From Stercorarius parasiticus (lineage: Eukaryota > Chordata > Aves > Charadriiformes > Stercorariidae), in the NCBI GenBank assembly GCA_013396915.1, contig VWZL01003420.1:797507-861506 (forward strand): 64,000 nucleotides of DNA, read 5' to 3'. The notes beneath the pieces are model-generated. The model worked only from the letters and a program-made list of their open reading frames with translations, was not told where the DNA came from and made no database searches. Numbering within the stretch: the first letter of the stretch is position 1; every line of letters starts with the position of its first letter. Positions 35,870 through 48,636 of this stretch are shown here, piece after piece. The translations under genes and the position numbers were made by a program.

Positions 35870-37312
35870 TAGGCAATAGTACTTATCTCTGTCTCAGATC
35901 TTTGCTTTCATAAGCTCCAGATACCAAATATAACTATCAAACTGTAAGCCAAAGCTCAAAATTAGGAACACAGGATTTAAAATCGAGTCTAAAGCCTGCC
36001 ACTTATTTGAGTAAGAAGTACTTCTGAAATGGCATAACAGATACAAAGACACCAAAAACCCATGGCATTTTCTGAGAGCATATCAACCAAAAGAAAAAGA
36101 TAAATGGAATTGCAACCTTTTGTACTCTCAGTTCCAAGCTGCTGCAGGTGGGAAACACGTTCTCTCCTCACAGCTTTCGCTACTATCAACAAGCGCACAA
36201 ATTGTAAAGCAAGACACACACCTGGTCATGTATTCATATGCATGAAAATTTCCCGAGAAAGAAAAAAGGAAAGAACAGAGGGAAAAAAATGTAGCTTACA
36301 AAACAATTGTTTCAGACTCCAAAAACCTAAGCAGTATGTATTTAAGGAAGCAAAACTATTTTGGCTTGCAGGGACATCTAGTGGCAAGTTTCATGATTTG
36401 CATTCCTGGCGACAACTGTGAAACAAAATACAATAACACAGAGATTTCACTACTTCATGAGAGCTCCCTCCTTGAAATTATTAATAGCAACTTATAATAT
36501 TTAACCTACTCACATTCTTACAAATAAAAAAAACTTCCCCCTCCTCCCAATCATAAAATAATTCCTGGCACTGAACTGTCAATAGCCAACATCTTTTAGG
36601 GCTACAAATATTGTAAGTATATTACTAAGAAGAATTTCTTCTGTCCTAATGGCTTACAGTACTTTCTCATAGTCAATGAACAGACTTTAAATAATCATCA
36701 AAATTTTACACAAGACTACACCCATAATTTTAGAGAAATACTTTAAAGGAACACTAGTTAACATTTCTTCCTCTCTTGGAGATCTGTTCAGGTAGAGTAC
36801 CTTAAAACCTGTAAAGAAACTAAACCCACATCATATCTAAAATTAATTCTCCCCTACATATTGGCCAAATTTCATCATGTTACAGAATTGCCTTGAATTC
36901 ATACTATGAAATCTTAACATAATTTTGTGCAGGTACATATATAAAGGTTTGGTGCAGAGTCCTGAAACCTAGGAAATGCACACTCAGTAGCTAAAATAGC
37001 GATATTTACTGTAGAATACCTAGCTAAGTAAAGTAACTCAATCACATTTCCAAGAATCACTTTTGTTTTGCCTTTCTTCTCCAATTATTTATTTTCATAC
37101 ATACAGAAATATTGCTTAAAGACCTACTTCACATCTCTCTCCTTTACGTATACACAACATGAAAGGGTTTTTCTTCTTTTAGATTTTTCAGCTATACTAT
37201 TTCAACTTTTTGTTTGCTACAAGCACTTAACATGGTGAGAATACTTGTTTTTAGAGAAAAATATGAAGATATCAATACATTTTTATTTATTTATATTACT
37301 ATTTTTATTTTT

Positions 37313-37473
37313 NNNNNNNNNNNNNNNNNNNNNNNNNNNNNNNNNNNNNNNNNNNNNNNNNNNNNNNNNNNNNNNNNNNNNNNNNNNNNNNNNNNNNNNN
37401 NNNNNNNNNNNNNNNNNNNNNNNNNNNNNNNNNNNNNNNNNNNNNNNNNNNNNNNNNNNNNNNNNNNNNNNNN
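37313..37473. other. Assembly gap (161 N)
   Basis: A run of N lies in the CEP83 5' intron, next to an A/T-rich TTTATTTATTT-type flank. Open frames across it are artefacts. Confidence 0.99.
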
Positions 37474-40035
37474 TAACAAGGCTTCCTTCTAGCTTACCTG
37501 GCATAACCTAGTTATCTAATTTCAGCATGTGTTGGTAATTCACTTGGGTGACATATAACTCACTCATGGCTCTGCTTTCCATGCCACAGCCAAACTTAGC
37601 ACATATAAATTTGTCGTATTTGAACACTGTTTTAAACAGTTAAATGTAAATTTGCAACTACTGACGAAAAACTGAACAGTATTTAGCCTTGTGCCATGTT
37701 TTGTTCAAGTACTAAAATTCTCAGTAAAATCTGTTGAAAGCCAAACAGCTATTTCACACAATGTATCATTTAAGCCATTTGCCTGACTCTGTCAGAACTC
37801 TAGACCTTTTTATATGCTCTTTTTTTTTTTTTTCTTTTTTTTTTCCCTAATTGAATCATCAGCCAAGGTCTTGTGAAACAATAAAACTATTTGACTGAAA
37901 GCATAAGTGAGACACTCAAAAAGAAGCACAGCCTCATGAAAGTGTCTCTTCAAACACTACCCCTTCTCATCCCTCCTTAAGAGTCTACAGTAAGGCTACA
38001 TAATGAACTAAGGAAAAAGTGTAATCCAAGAGTTCACTGTCACCAGGAATGGGAGGTTCCACTCCTCTTTTCTTCATCCCCATTCCTAGATTTTTCATTC
38101 ATCAGACCCTTCCATGAACTGATTTAACTCAAAAAGCCAACACACTTAAAAAAGTAGAAAACACTCAGTTTTTCTGTGAGGTCAGTGAATCATTCTAGCT
38201 CATGGAAAAATCCAACAAGCTACATCATCAGTGAAAGCAGGCAGCTGGTACTGGCTAGGAGAAAGGAACAAAGAGCCAAACATATAGGCAAGAGGAGGAG
38301 CAACGCTTTCTCCTTTTAGGAGCGAAGAGTTGCCACATCATGAGCTCAGATGTTGACAAAATCACAGCCATGGACCAGATACCTAGCTTTTAGACAGTCA
38401 AAGTGAAACAAATCCTACCTTAAATGACTATGCAACACACTCTCGTGAATATCAAGTGAATAAAAACCAAAATTATATCTGATTTGAGAAATATGACAGC
38501 ATATTTCTTATTACTTTAACAGTTCGTAATTCTACTGATCCACCATTATCAACTTGCAATAGCCAAAGTAATCACCTTAAAAATATATATACCGGGGGAA
38601 AAAAAAAAAACTATCAAAGAGAAACATGAAAACCTCTGTTATAGGAAATTCACAATCTGGATACTGCTCAGATATCACTGTAGAGAATCCAGTGAAAATA
38701 AACACTTAATACCTTTGCATGCCTAAGTGCAGAAATTTTGGAGAACATCTGTATGACTTCTATGTTATAGAATCAATCTCATTCAAACTACTATCACTTT
38801 TTCCACAACACTGTTCAAAGTACAAATTCCAACAATTAAGCATACATTATTTCAGTGTCCATCCCTACACATGGCACACAGTATCACCCCTTCCATTTCT
38901 GTCTTACACAAGAGATACCGTTAATTTTATTAGGTGAAAAGCAACAATGAATGTTATATCTTAGCTCAGGATTAAAATTTTTGCTTTAGCCACATACACT
39001 ACTAAGTCAAACTGACAGCAGTTACTGATCAAACTGAAATTCTGCATGTGAGCTACAGCTGGTAAACCTAGCTGTACTCAAGAACAGCTAGCCTACATAT
39101 GCCACATATGTTTTCCACTGTTTTTTTCATAACAAGTGACCTTCAAACACACGAGAAGCTTTTGCTCACTAGAATCGCATCCAGTTTTACTTGCGCATAC
39201 AGATGGCTGCTTGTCAGAAATAGTTCTATTGTCTACAGACAAAACTCTTCTGAGCAATCACGTCCCTTTCATATTGACTTAAAAATAGAGATGTTCAGAC
39301 AGGGCATAGGTCTCATGTTAGTATATGTATCCTACAGCTCCTGTAGGCAGAAATATGATTACATGCACCTTACAGTATGTAGACTAAGAGCATGCAAGGC
39401 AAAGCGAGCCATGTTAGTCATCATGACATTTTCACTGGTCCTTTTCCTATGACTTGTGGACATAGGAACTTGGTCAGAGGAACAACACTGATAGGGATGT
39501 CACACACCCAGAAGTGCAGAAAAATAATCATTATCCTCAAACCGCACATGGTTGAAGTTCACTGGTGGAAAAAAAAGCACACAAACGTAAATATTTGAAA
39601 GCCTGGCAGTGAGCAGGCTCTTCCTACCCCCGTACTTTGCCGTCCCGGGCTCGTGTTGGGTGATTCCCAAACCCACAGCCTACGACCAGCCAACAGAGGC
39701 CGCAGCAGACTGTTACCACCAGACAGGACACAAGACAAAGGCGATCGCGCTCTGGGCCGGGTTGCCGACCTCTCTTCCCGGCTTATGCAGCTCTCTGCTC
39801 GGTAACTAACGGCTCAGGGGAGGAGGGAGCCGGCCCGGAGCAAAGGCTGATAGGCCTCACAGCTCGCAGGCCGCGAGGTGAAGCCCCAAGCAGGAAGACC
39901 CGCAGTGAGTAAGCGAGATCGGCCGGCTTTCCCTCAACGGTGCCCTGCCCCTCACATCCCGACCAGCTCGGCCGCCACCCGTTCGAGGAATTTAAAAATG
40001 GCGCCTCACCTCCCGCCGCCGCCTCTGCCCGCCGG

Positions 40036-40036
40036 N
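40036..40036. other. Single undetermined base
   Basis: One n in the GC-rich promoter. It affects any frame or motif read across it. Confidence 0.99.
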
Positions 40037-40131
40037 GGGCGGTGCCGGGCGCCAACGGTGTCTGCGGCCGTTGGGGTGAGGGGAGGGAGGGGAAGGGGGT
40101 TCGGCAGTCGCCGCCGTCCCTCCGGTGGATG

Positions 40132-40150
40132 CCGCGCGTTTAAAGCGCGG
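40132..40150. promoter_or_regulatory. 19-base palindrome, E2F-like
   Basis: CCGCGC and GCGCGG arms surround GTTTAAA. TTTAAAGCGCGGG resembles an E2F site. Its role is inferred only. Confidence 0.4.
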
Positions 40151-40260
40151 GTTCGTGCCGCTGTGTCGCAGTTTGAAGCTTCTGTGCCGGATTCACGAAG
40201 TTCTGTGCCCGCCGCTGCAGTTTTCGCTTGTGAAGGGCGGGAAGGAAGGGGGAGCGCAGC

Positions 40261-43200
40261 CGTACAGCTCACAGCAGTTTCCGATAATGGGTACCCGAGT
40301 CTAAAGCTTTCTAGATGCGGTAAAAAGTATGCGCTGTATTTTGTATCCAGCGGTAAAAAGTAGCTACTGTCCGTACCAAGCTGAACACTCGGGCTTGTAT
40401 ATAGCCATGTACGAAGGAAAATGCATTCCAGGCGCTCCTGGGCGATGGGCGCTGTTTTCTGACAGAAATCCGCTTGTAAGAGCGGTTGAAATACCGTAAT
40501 CGTGATCTTCTCGTAAACTTCCTCAATTTCTCTCTAAAATCTCTTCGACTAAAGCGGGAGATTGATCATCCAGACCGGTATTGACGCTCCCCTAATAAGA
40601 TTAACCATCCTTTAATAAGGACTAAAATCGGCTTCAAATAGTGTATTAGAAGGTGGGTATTACTGATGACACACATACATCCCCAAAGAGAGAAAAAAAA
40701 GACACATGTTAAACTTGCCCGTAGTTTTATACTGATCTGGAGATGACAATTACAGTTGGCTCCCCTAGAGGTGGTTGTAAGCTCAGCTAATAAGAAGGTG
40801 TCTAAAACATAGCACAGTCACTTCCATAGCTACTATGGCAAGAGTTTAGTACTTCACTGGAAGCCTGACTGTGCAGACTGATGTTGCTGTGCAGTTTAAC
40901 ATCTATGTTGTGCTTGTGGCCAATACTAGAAGTGAAATATCAATGGTATTCAACCTATACCAATGTATACCTATACTGAAATAAGTAACACTGCGACAAC
41001 TTAAAATTTCACCTTCCAAAATGAACTAAAATTTAATTTTGATGCAAACCAGATTATGATGAAAAAAAAAGGCATAGTTCTACATGGCTTTACAAAGCAA
41101 GAAATCTTTTTAAAAAGTATTATGAAGTTGCATGCCCGACCGCTTTGTTTTCTGTATCAAATTTGCTCATTCTTAAATTATTTTTTTCACTATCGCCTCT
41201 ACAAATATTAATGCTAACTAAGGTCAAACAGAAGTCTTCCTTCCTTATGCAGCTTCATTGACAGGAATGGTAGTGTGGCCCAGATTCTTTCTCTGGTTCT
41301 ATTAGTGTCTATTCACATCAGGATTACACAGCTATAATCTATTGGAAAACAATTAATTTACATGAGAAACATGACATCAAGAATCTAGGTCACTCAGTGT
41401 GAGCTCTGCGGGGAACGTAGCAAAAAAATGACAAAATCTAAAATTGTTTAGGTAACTAAAATCAACAGACAGGGTTGGGTGGCTCTTGCCAGGCAATTTG
41501 TTGAATAATGGTGCAATTTTTGTGCAACCATTTCCAGTGTGGAATCTTGTTCTAAGAGGATGACTCAAGATGGTGGAAATCGTGTTACTTTATTTTTGCC
41601 TTCATGTTTTTCACATGGATCAAAAAAGAGTATGTGTTTCCCTCCAAGGCCCACTGAGTCAGGTTATTCTAGTTAATTACTTGATAGCATTTTTTAAAGT
41701 ATGAGTGGTGATGATGCTCCTGTTTGTCACAGTGACCGTCTCTCTCCATGTCTCCCAGTGACGAGAGAAGCTGTGCTGAAAACCTGCTCCTACCTCTGCT
41801 TGCTTTAAAAATAGAGCTGCTGTAGTGACTCAGATGGGCTTGACCTGGGAGTCTTGTGGAGTACGAGGAAAGAGGGAGAAAAAGCAAGAGACAAGATGGA
41901 GTTCAAGGGCATGAGGAGGAGGTGGCTGACAGAGGGAGGAATGGAAAGCAGATGCGTGGAGCTTATGGACACAGCAGAGAGAGAGAGTGGGTAAACCAAG
42001 AGATGAGCCTAAAGAACAAGATGGAGAATCAGCTAGAAAATGAAGACTGTAAATATTACCAGACAAATGGGAAAAAAAACTGAGAGAGAACTAAATATGA
42101 AAAGAAGCCATCGTATTGAGGAGACAGGGGAAACATATATTGGGGTCTGTTTGTTTGTTTTCTCCTTGTTTATGTCAGTCTTACTCTCCTAATTAAGTAA
42201 TAGCCTAAAGGAAGCTGGTATAATACCTTTATAATATGTTGCATTATTCCAACAGTGGCAAATTCCCCTTTTTGAAACATTTCCCACAGCACAGTTTTTT
42301 TGTAGAAATAGAAATTTATGCAGCCACAGATCTCAGTAGTTTATTTCACAAAAAAGTAGGATCTCTTTAAGGCACGCTATTTAAATTCACTGTGGGGCTC
42401 AAGTAAAAGTAAAGAGATTGCATTTAGAGACCTCAAGGTTTTCAGTTGACAGTATCAGAGGTTGTATGTCTCTTTAAATGACATCTTATATTAGTTCTGG
42501 GTAGGTCAGCATTTCACAGGGCATCAAGGTTCATCCTCACACAAAGCAAGCAAAACACAGAGAGCTGTAAAATATGTAGAGAAGCCCAGGAAAATATTTT
42601 GATGCGTTTTGCGGATACTCTCTTTGGAGGAAGATACTATGTAAGTATGGTCAGAAAATGTCTCAATGATTTTGAGAGCTCATTTAGATTTCCTTGCTGC
42701 CTCAGTGGAGCAAGCTGAAAATAGTTGCTAGATTAGATAAATCCTCAAGCTCCTGTGGCCCAGTGGTATATCTTTAGAGAAGGGTTTTGCTGTTATGCAC
42801 ACGTGCTGCTGGTCGTACCTGTAGTTTAATCCATGCTTATTTTATGTCACCTTGACCTGAATCCAACCTAGCAGGATAGAGGCCAAGTGGGGAATTAGTA
42901 ATTAATTGGGAGTACAAGCTCTGTTCAGCCTCTGAGTCAGCAGAGCTGAAAGCGTACAAATAGTTTCATCATCTCATACGGTTGCAGCAGAGGTGTCTGT
43001 GACCGTGTGCTATTTGTGGTGGAGAGTTAAAGCCATACATTGTTGTGTGTAGATTGCCTGAGAAAAATATTATTTTTGGCATTGCAAAATCAGAAAATGA
43101 AATTGCTTTTAAGTGCCATAGCACTGTGATAAGAGTCTTCCCGTTAAACTCAGAGGGGTTTTTACTGTTGAGATCAATAGGGCCATAATGTAATTTTTAG

Positions 43201-45200
43201 CACACAGGACATCAGTAGATGTAAGGCATGAGGCAGTTTATGAAGCCATTACTCGGGCAAATGAGCTGCCTGAGACTGCTGATCACACAGGGGTTGTGGT
43301 CTCTACTTTTCTGTTCAGCATGTATATGGAGTATCTCATGCTTATAAATACCAATATCTTCTGCGTCCTTCCCCTTCAGCCTGTGGCTATAGGGAAAAAG
43401 ACCAGTACCAACTTATTAAAATGGTATTCAGCAGAAAAATACAGAGGGAGTTCATTGGGATACAAGGAGGTTTCAAATTTATGTATATTGTTGTCATATA
43501 TTACAGGCTTCAGTCCTGACTGTGCTTTCACTTCCATTAGATAGACTCCATTCGAGCCACATTGAAAAGAGTTTTTCCAAATTTACACATGCAGATGGGT
43601 AGAACCCCACGCTCACCAACTGAAGGGATCATGACTACATCAAATGCAGCCTCAGTTCCTAAAGTTTCTGTCAAAAGTGTGTCAATGCTTCTTTCAGCAG
43701 CTTAGCACTGGCCAGCTTCAAGCTTGTCCTAAGGCAGGGGAGTTCAGCCTCTCTGCTTTTCTTCTGTCTGAATCTGGTAGGCTGCACATAAAAGGCAACG
43801 AAGCATCAAACCCTTAGGTGACTTCACGAAACTAATGAGTTGCCACCTAAGTCCACAGTCCAAACATGAATCGAGGAGGATACAGCGTGGAAATTCCTCC
43901 TTTCAATTACATCAGCTCTGTGCTAGTTGCCATGGGAGGCAGCACCTGCCGTTCAATTGCTGTACTGTGCCACATTAGCATGAGTAGAGCCATGGCACAC
44001 ATGCCTTCAGGAAGCATTTATCACTAAGTTTAAACTGCACCACTAGCAGTGTCTGAACTAACAAGTTCAAAGCAGTTTTTGGTGTGTCTAAATGAGTTGT
44101 AGTGTAGTAACAGATGAAGTCTTGGGTGCCTTCAGATGGTTTCTGGCACATTTGTACAACTTTGGTTCTTGGAGGTATTAGGGGCACCAACACAAAATAT
44201 TTTCAGTGAATATTGCTGATAAGGGTTATTTGTCTCATCCAGTGATTGCTGACACTGTATAGTGACTACTACTTGGCTGTAAGTGACACTTCTCTTTCTG
44301 TGCTAAGTTAAACAGCACCGTTGTATTTTCCTCTCTGCCTTTCTATTTTTGGGTGCTCAAACAGTTCCCAGGGTGTGTTATGCGCTTTTCAAAGCCAGAG
44401 TTATGAACAACTGAAAGAACTGATGATGAGTGAGATGCCTTTTTTTATGTGTGTTAGCAGGGGTTATTCAGCCCATGCCAGAAGTGGGCAAAAGTTATTA
44501 GCAATTGTGGGGGAACCTGCTGTTTGTGAATGGAGTCAGCCTTAATATAGACTGAGTTCCAGGCACCCGCGGGAAACTCAGCATGACAAGACCTTGGAAA
44601 GTCTGCAGGTGACATGGGAGCTGCTGTATGCCATTTCCTTGAATAGGAGGAAGTGGGAAGTACAGCATGATTGCAAAGCAACATGCTGTTACTGCACTGT
44701 TTCTACACTGTTCTTGGTATAAAAATAATATCATTCCAAATGGCTGCTGGTGCCAGCTGACAAGACCTCTGCTTTGTGAAAAATAAATGCAAATGTTTTG
44801 CTTTATGTCAGTTATGTTAACTATTAGGCATTACATTTTTGGCACATGTGACCAAGATTCTGACAATAATGTGAAAATTCAGCTTAGGTTTCTAGTTCAG
44901 TTTTCCAAAAAAATAATCCAAAATGAGTCCAACTGCTTGGCGCAATAGCGTCACGTTTGCATAGTGTGTTCACACAAGCTCTGGAGAAGAGCAATGATGA
45001 GACCTCACTTGATGTTTGCAGTTTTGCCCTGTCATAGCTGTAAATAAAATTCAAATTACCAGTTTTGGTCAAAACTGCAGCAGAGCAGAATGCTCAGTTT
45101 CATCAGTATTTTAAAGCTGGGGCTTATACTCAATTGAATAACTTTGTTACTGACTAAGAAAAACTGACAGGGGTTTGAGTGTTCAGACAGTAAGTTTAAA
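40261..45200. other. Intergenic region between CEP83 promoter and TMCC3 3' region
   Basis: No exon, RNA gene or interspersed repeat was recognised. A purine-rich stretch (GAGAGAGAGAG and related) lies at about 41860-42080. Open frames are short and without domains. Confidence 0.7.
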
Positions 45201-45230
45201 AAACAACATTCATCATTGAGTGTAAATATT

Positions 45231-45236
45231 TTTATT
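45231..45236 (-). terminator. TMCC3: Candidate distal poly(A) signal (TMCC3)
   Basis: Minus-strand AATAAA in an A/T-rich context. It would imply a 3' UTR of about 6.4 kb including a CR1. Confidence 0.25.
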
Positions 45237-46036
45237 TTAAAAAATGTTAATGGCATCTTAGGGGCAGTCATGACTACACAACAAAATATACAAAAATTAC
45301 ATTTTCATAGTTGCATCTTTCCACAGTGCTGCACAAAATGAAAATGGCATGAGAGATGTGGTAGATCACACACTGAGACAATTAACTTTAGTCAATAAAA
45401 CCAGACAATTTTTGGTACACCTCGATACTACCAGACCCAGGTTCCCTGGGTAAAAAGGAAAGGTGGCCTTTTGCAAAATTTTCCAACAACAGTACAACTT
45501 AATACGCTAAACATATAGCAAATCAACCGTACAAGATAGTTTGACTAGTCCTCATGCAGTCTTTATATACAGCATCACCTCAGTTTCCTTTTTTCAGGGA
45601 AAATAAGCAATTAATTAAAATTAAACTTTTTTTAGTCTTTCACTGCTGTAGTGTAAAATTGTCTGATTCTTTCTGCTAGATTCTACTCAGCATCAGAGAG
45701 ACCATTCAAACTTTATCTGAATACAAGCCTTTTATAACCTCTTGCATTTTAAAGAAGAGCAATGTAATTAATTAAAGGCCATGTTCTGGCATGATAGTAA
45801 ATTAAAAAAGCAGATAAATATTTGCTTGATTAAAAAAGAGGAGAATAAACTTGCCTGATTGCTATTCCTAGATGTACTTTCAGAAGTGATTAAATTCTGT
45901 TATCCAAATTAAAGTGTTTAATTACATTAATCTGTATTTACCTTCTGTTGTACCATTGAATCTGAAAGTAAAATGTCTATATCGCAGTGGAAAGGAGCCT
46001 GGTTTCCATACCACCTAAATGAACCACGAGCTTCTG

Positions 46037-46058
46037 TGGGTTGGTGGTTGTTTTTTTT
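46037..46058 (+). repeat. T/G-only tract
   Basis: TGGGTTGGTGGTTG followed by a T run. Confidence 0.6.
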
Positions 46059-48039
46059 CCCCAATGATTTCTTGTTCATTGATTTTAACTCCATAAAGCA
46101 CTACCTGTGATTACGCAGTTAACTTTGTATCAAACGTAAACCTGAACTGATTCCTCTTTGAACAGCAGCATTCAGCTATAACTTCAAATGCTGGAGTCCT
46201 TTGTTATTCAGTAGCTGATCATTAGCTTGTAACCCTTATGATTACAAAACTGAAGCTTATGCTTACACTGGATTTGTCTAGCTTCAACTTCCAGTCAGTG
46301 GATCATGTATCTTTCCTACAGCAAATTGCCTTCGCCTGTTGAATTTCTATTCCCCAGATAAGCAGGCATGATTTGTTCGAAGAAAACTATTGGCTTTTAA
46401 ATATCCTTCATGTAGTGGAGATACCAGATCTATACGTGATGGTCCTGCAGCAGAGGCACCGCATAATACAAGCATTTTGAGATTAAAGTAAAAAGCAGCC
46501 ACATTTGGTAGTGCTTCTCTAAGAATTCAGAACAAGCAGACATCAGAGGAGCACAGTAAAATGAGAAGCTGCATGAACATATATAACGTAAAGCAGAAAG
46601 GAGAAGGAATTTAAACTGTGTCTCATTCAGTGCCATCAATGACTTAATTGGATGTTCAACAGTAACAGCTATAGCTGAAGCTAGTGGAAGGATCCATTAT
46701 ACAAGTTGTAGAGGAAACCTAATTTAGACCTGAATGCTGAAATGGGAGAGATCAGGAAAACTGTGCTAACCTTCATGAGAAACTAAACCTCCAGAAACCT
46801 CTCAGTAAAAAAGCTGCCAAAAGCCTATAGAACAGGTATTAACAACTAACTGAAGGGCTGGTTCATTTGGAGAACTACTGTCAAAGTGAAGTGAAATAAT
46901 TGACTAGCAGGCAGCACCGAGCAGAAGAGACACTGTCTGGCAAGTTTTTGTTGAGTGGGAGTGTTTTAGAGGCTCACGATGAGTAAGTGTAAGGAGTATA
47001 CGAAGAACGTCTAATGTGTCGTATGAGAACATAAAAGCACACGGTACCCTGACAGAACATGGTTAATTGATTGAGAAGCTGAACAACGTTCTCATTAAGA
47101 GAGCTCTTGCAACTGTTTGGGATTGCCTAGGCATACTTTCACAGCAAGCAGAGCTCCGACTGCAGGCCAGATACGTACACTTGCATAACCCCAGCCCAAG
47201 CGGTGGAAGTGATGCTGATACTGAAGTTAGTGGCACAGGCATGCCACCAGCCTGCTAGCCTGGGCTACTACCACTGCTAACTGCTCTTCCTATCTATTCC
47301 CTGTAGGCAAAGGCTAAGAAGACCTTTCCTACGCTGAAGCTGCCCCATCGTTCTGCAGGGAGGGTGCCTAGAGCGCGTTTTTAAGGGCAGCTAATGAGTC
47401 ACTCACGGCAGCAAGAAAGAAAAAGGCTCATCTCCCTTTTTGTCCTGGCATGGCACTCGCGTGACCTCTCCATCATCCCTCTGAGTCTCTAGATGTGGAG
47501 AACTATCCACCCCTTTCACTGTTTTTTCTTCCATCCTAGTGAGCTCAGCTGGCATATGGAAGACCACACCACACACCAGCATCAGCACAAGGTGAGAAAT
47601 GGGAGGCTGAAGGCAGGAGGGGAGACCTCCCTCCTCCCTCTGTGGCCTTCCTTGGCAGAGCTCCTGGCACTGCAGCCTTACTCTAGACAAAACTATGGCA
47701 GTTTCACCCAAAAGCAGGCTTTTGCCCTTCACGTCTTTTTTAAAACTTGTTGATGCATGTCACATTCTCCAGTGATTTAAATCCAGCAGGGAAAATAACC
47801 TGGAGAAGTGCTGTTCCCATTTACCAATTAGGGTTGGTTTAATTTGCATGAGTAACACTATGCAGCCTTTACAGCTTTTTGCATCCCCTGACAGATGTAA
47901 AGCCAATAAGGAAACGCAAGACCCTTCTGTTTCCAATTTGGACCCAGTCAGATTTTATCAAGACAGTGAACAATCTTTCGCAGGCCCACTGATTTTATGT
48001 TCTACCCTCATTTTGTACTGAGGTCGTCTACCAGGACTC

Positions 48040-48636
48040 TCCCATGAGGGGACAGAGTGCACCCTCAGCGAGTTTGCCAATGACACNNNNNNNNNNNNNN
48101 NNNNNNNNNNNNNNNNNNNNNNNNNNNNNNNNNNNNNNNNNNNNNNNNNNNNNNNNNNNNNNNNNNNNNNNNNNNNNNNNNNNNNNNNNNNNNNNNNNNN
48201 NNNNNNNNNNNNNNNNNNNNNNNNNNNNNNNNNNNNNNNNNNNNNNNNNNNNNNNNNNNNNNNNNNNNNNNNNNNNNNNNNNNNNNNNNNNNNNNNNNNN
48301 NNNNNNNNNNNNNNNNNNNNNNNNNNNNNNNNNNNNNNNNNNNNNNNNNNNNNNNNNNNNNNNNNNNNNNNNNNNNNNNNNNNNNNNNNNNNNNNNNNNN
48401 NNNNNNNNNNNNNNNNNNNNNNNNNNNNNNNNNNNNNNNNNNNNNNNNNNNNNNNNNNNNNNNNNNNNNNNNNNNNNNNNNNNNNNNNNNNNNNNNNNGA
48501 GTCTCCATTTCTAGAGACATTCAAAACCCGCCTGGACACGTTCCTGTGCAACCTGCTCTAAGGTGACCCTGCTCTGGCAGGGGGGTTGGACTAGATGGTC
48601 TCCAGAGCTCCCTTCCAATCCTATGATTCTATGACT
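48040..48636 (+). mobile_element. CR1 LINE copy interrupted by assembly gap
   Basis: Left of the gap, GAGTGCACCCTCAGCGAGTT and TGCCAATGACAC match the CR1 reverse-transcriptase region. Right of it, from 48499, the sequence matches the ORF2 end, GGGGGGTTGGACTAGATGGT, and an ATCCTATGATTCTATGA 3' end. Both sides have the same orientation, so the 412 N hide the middle of one element. Confidence 0.92.
48087..48498. other. Assembly gap (412 N)
   Basis: The run of N lies inside a CR1 element. The long open frames reported through it are artefacts. Confidence 0.99.

Larger units (their letters stand above)
33462..40009 (-). other. CEP83 5' intron region
   Basis: This is the region between the first coding exon and the CpG-rich promoter. 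It contains a CR1 (34105-34611), an A/C tract (35778-35869) and an assembly gap (37313-37473). Non-coding 5' exons may lie here, but none can be supported by eye. Confidence 0.7.
39620..40260. promoter_or_regulatory. CEP83: CpG-rich promoter region of CEP83
   Basis: GC content and CpG density rise sharply against AT-rich flanks, highest at about 39820-40260. AAAAATGGCG at 39995-40004 matches the YY1 core. On the minus strand, GGGAG|GTGAGG at 40010/40009 is a strong candidate donor for a non-coding CEP83 exon 1. A 19-base palindrome (CCGCGC, GTTTAAA, GCGCGG) is at 40132-40150. The position, upstream of the first coding exon on the gene strand, fits a housekeeping-type CEP83 promoter. The exact start site is unknown. 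Confidence 0.75.
40010..40260 (-). other. CEP83: Candidate non-coding first exon of CEP83
   Basis: This rests on the good donor AG|GTGAGG at 40010/40009 inside the CpG island. The 5' edge is arbitrary. The base at 40036 is undetermined (n). Confidence 0.35.

Noticed and set aside
39878..40363. 161-codon frame across the CpG island
   Set aside because: It contains an undetermined base and is Arg/Pro/Ala-rich as expected of CpG islands. No conserved motif.
47958..48551. Frames of 150-197 codons across the N run
   Set aside because: They consist almost wholly of undetermined bases. The ends are CR1 sequence.
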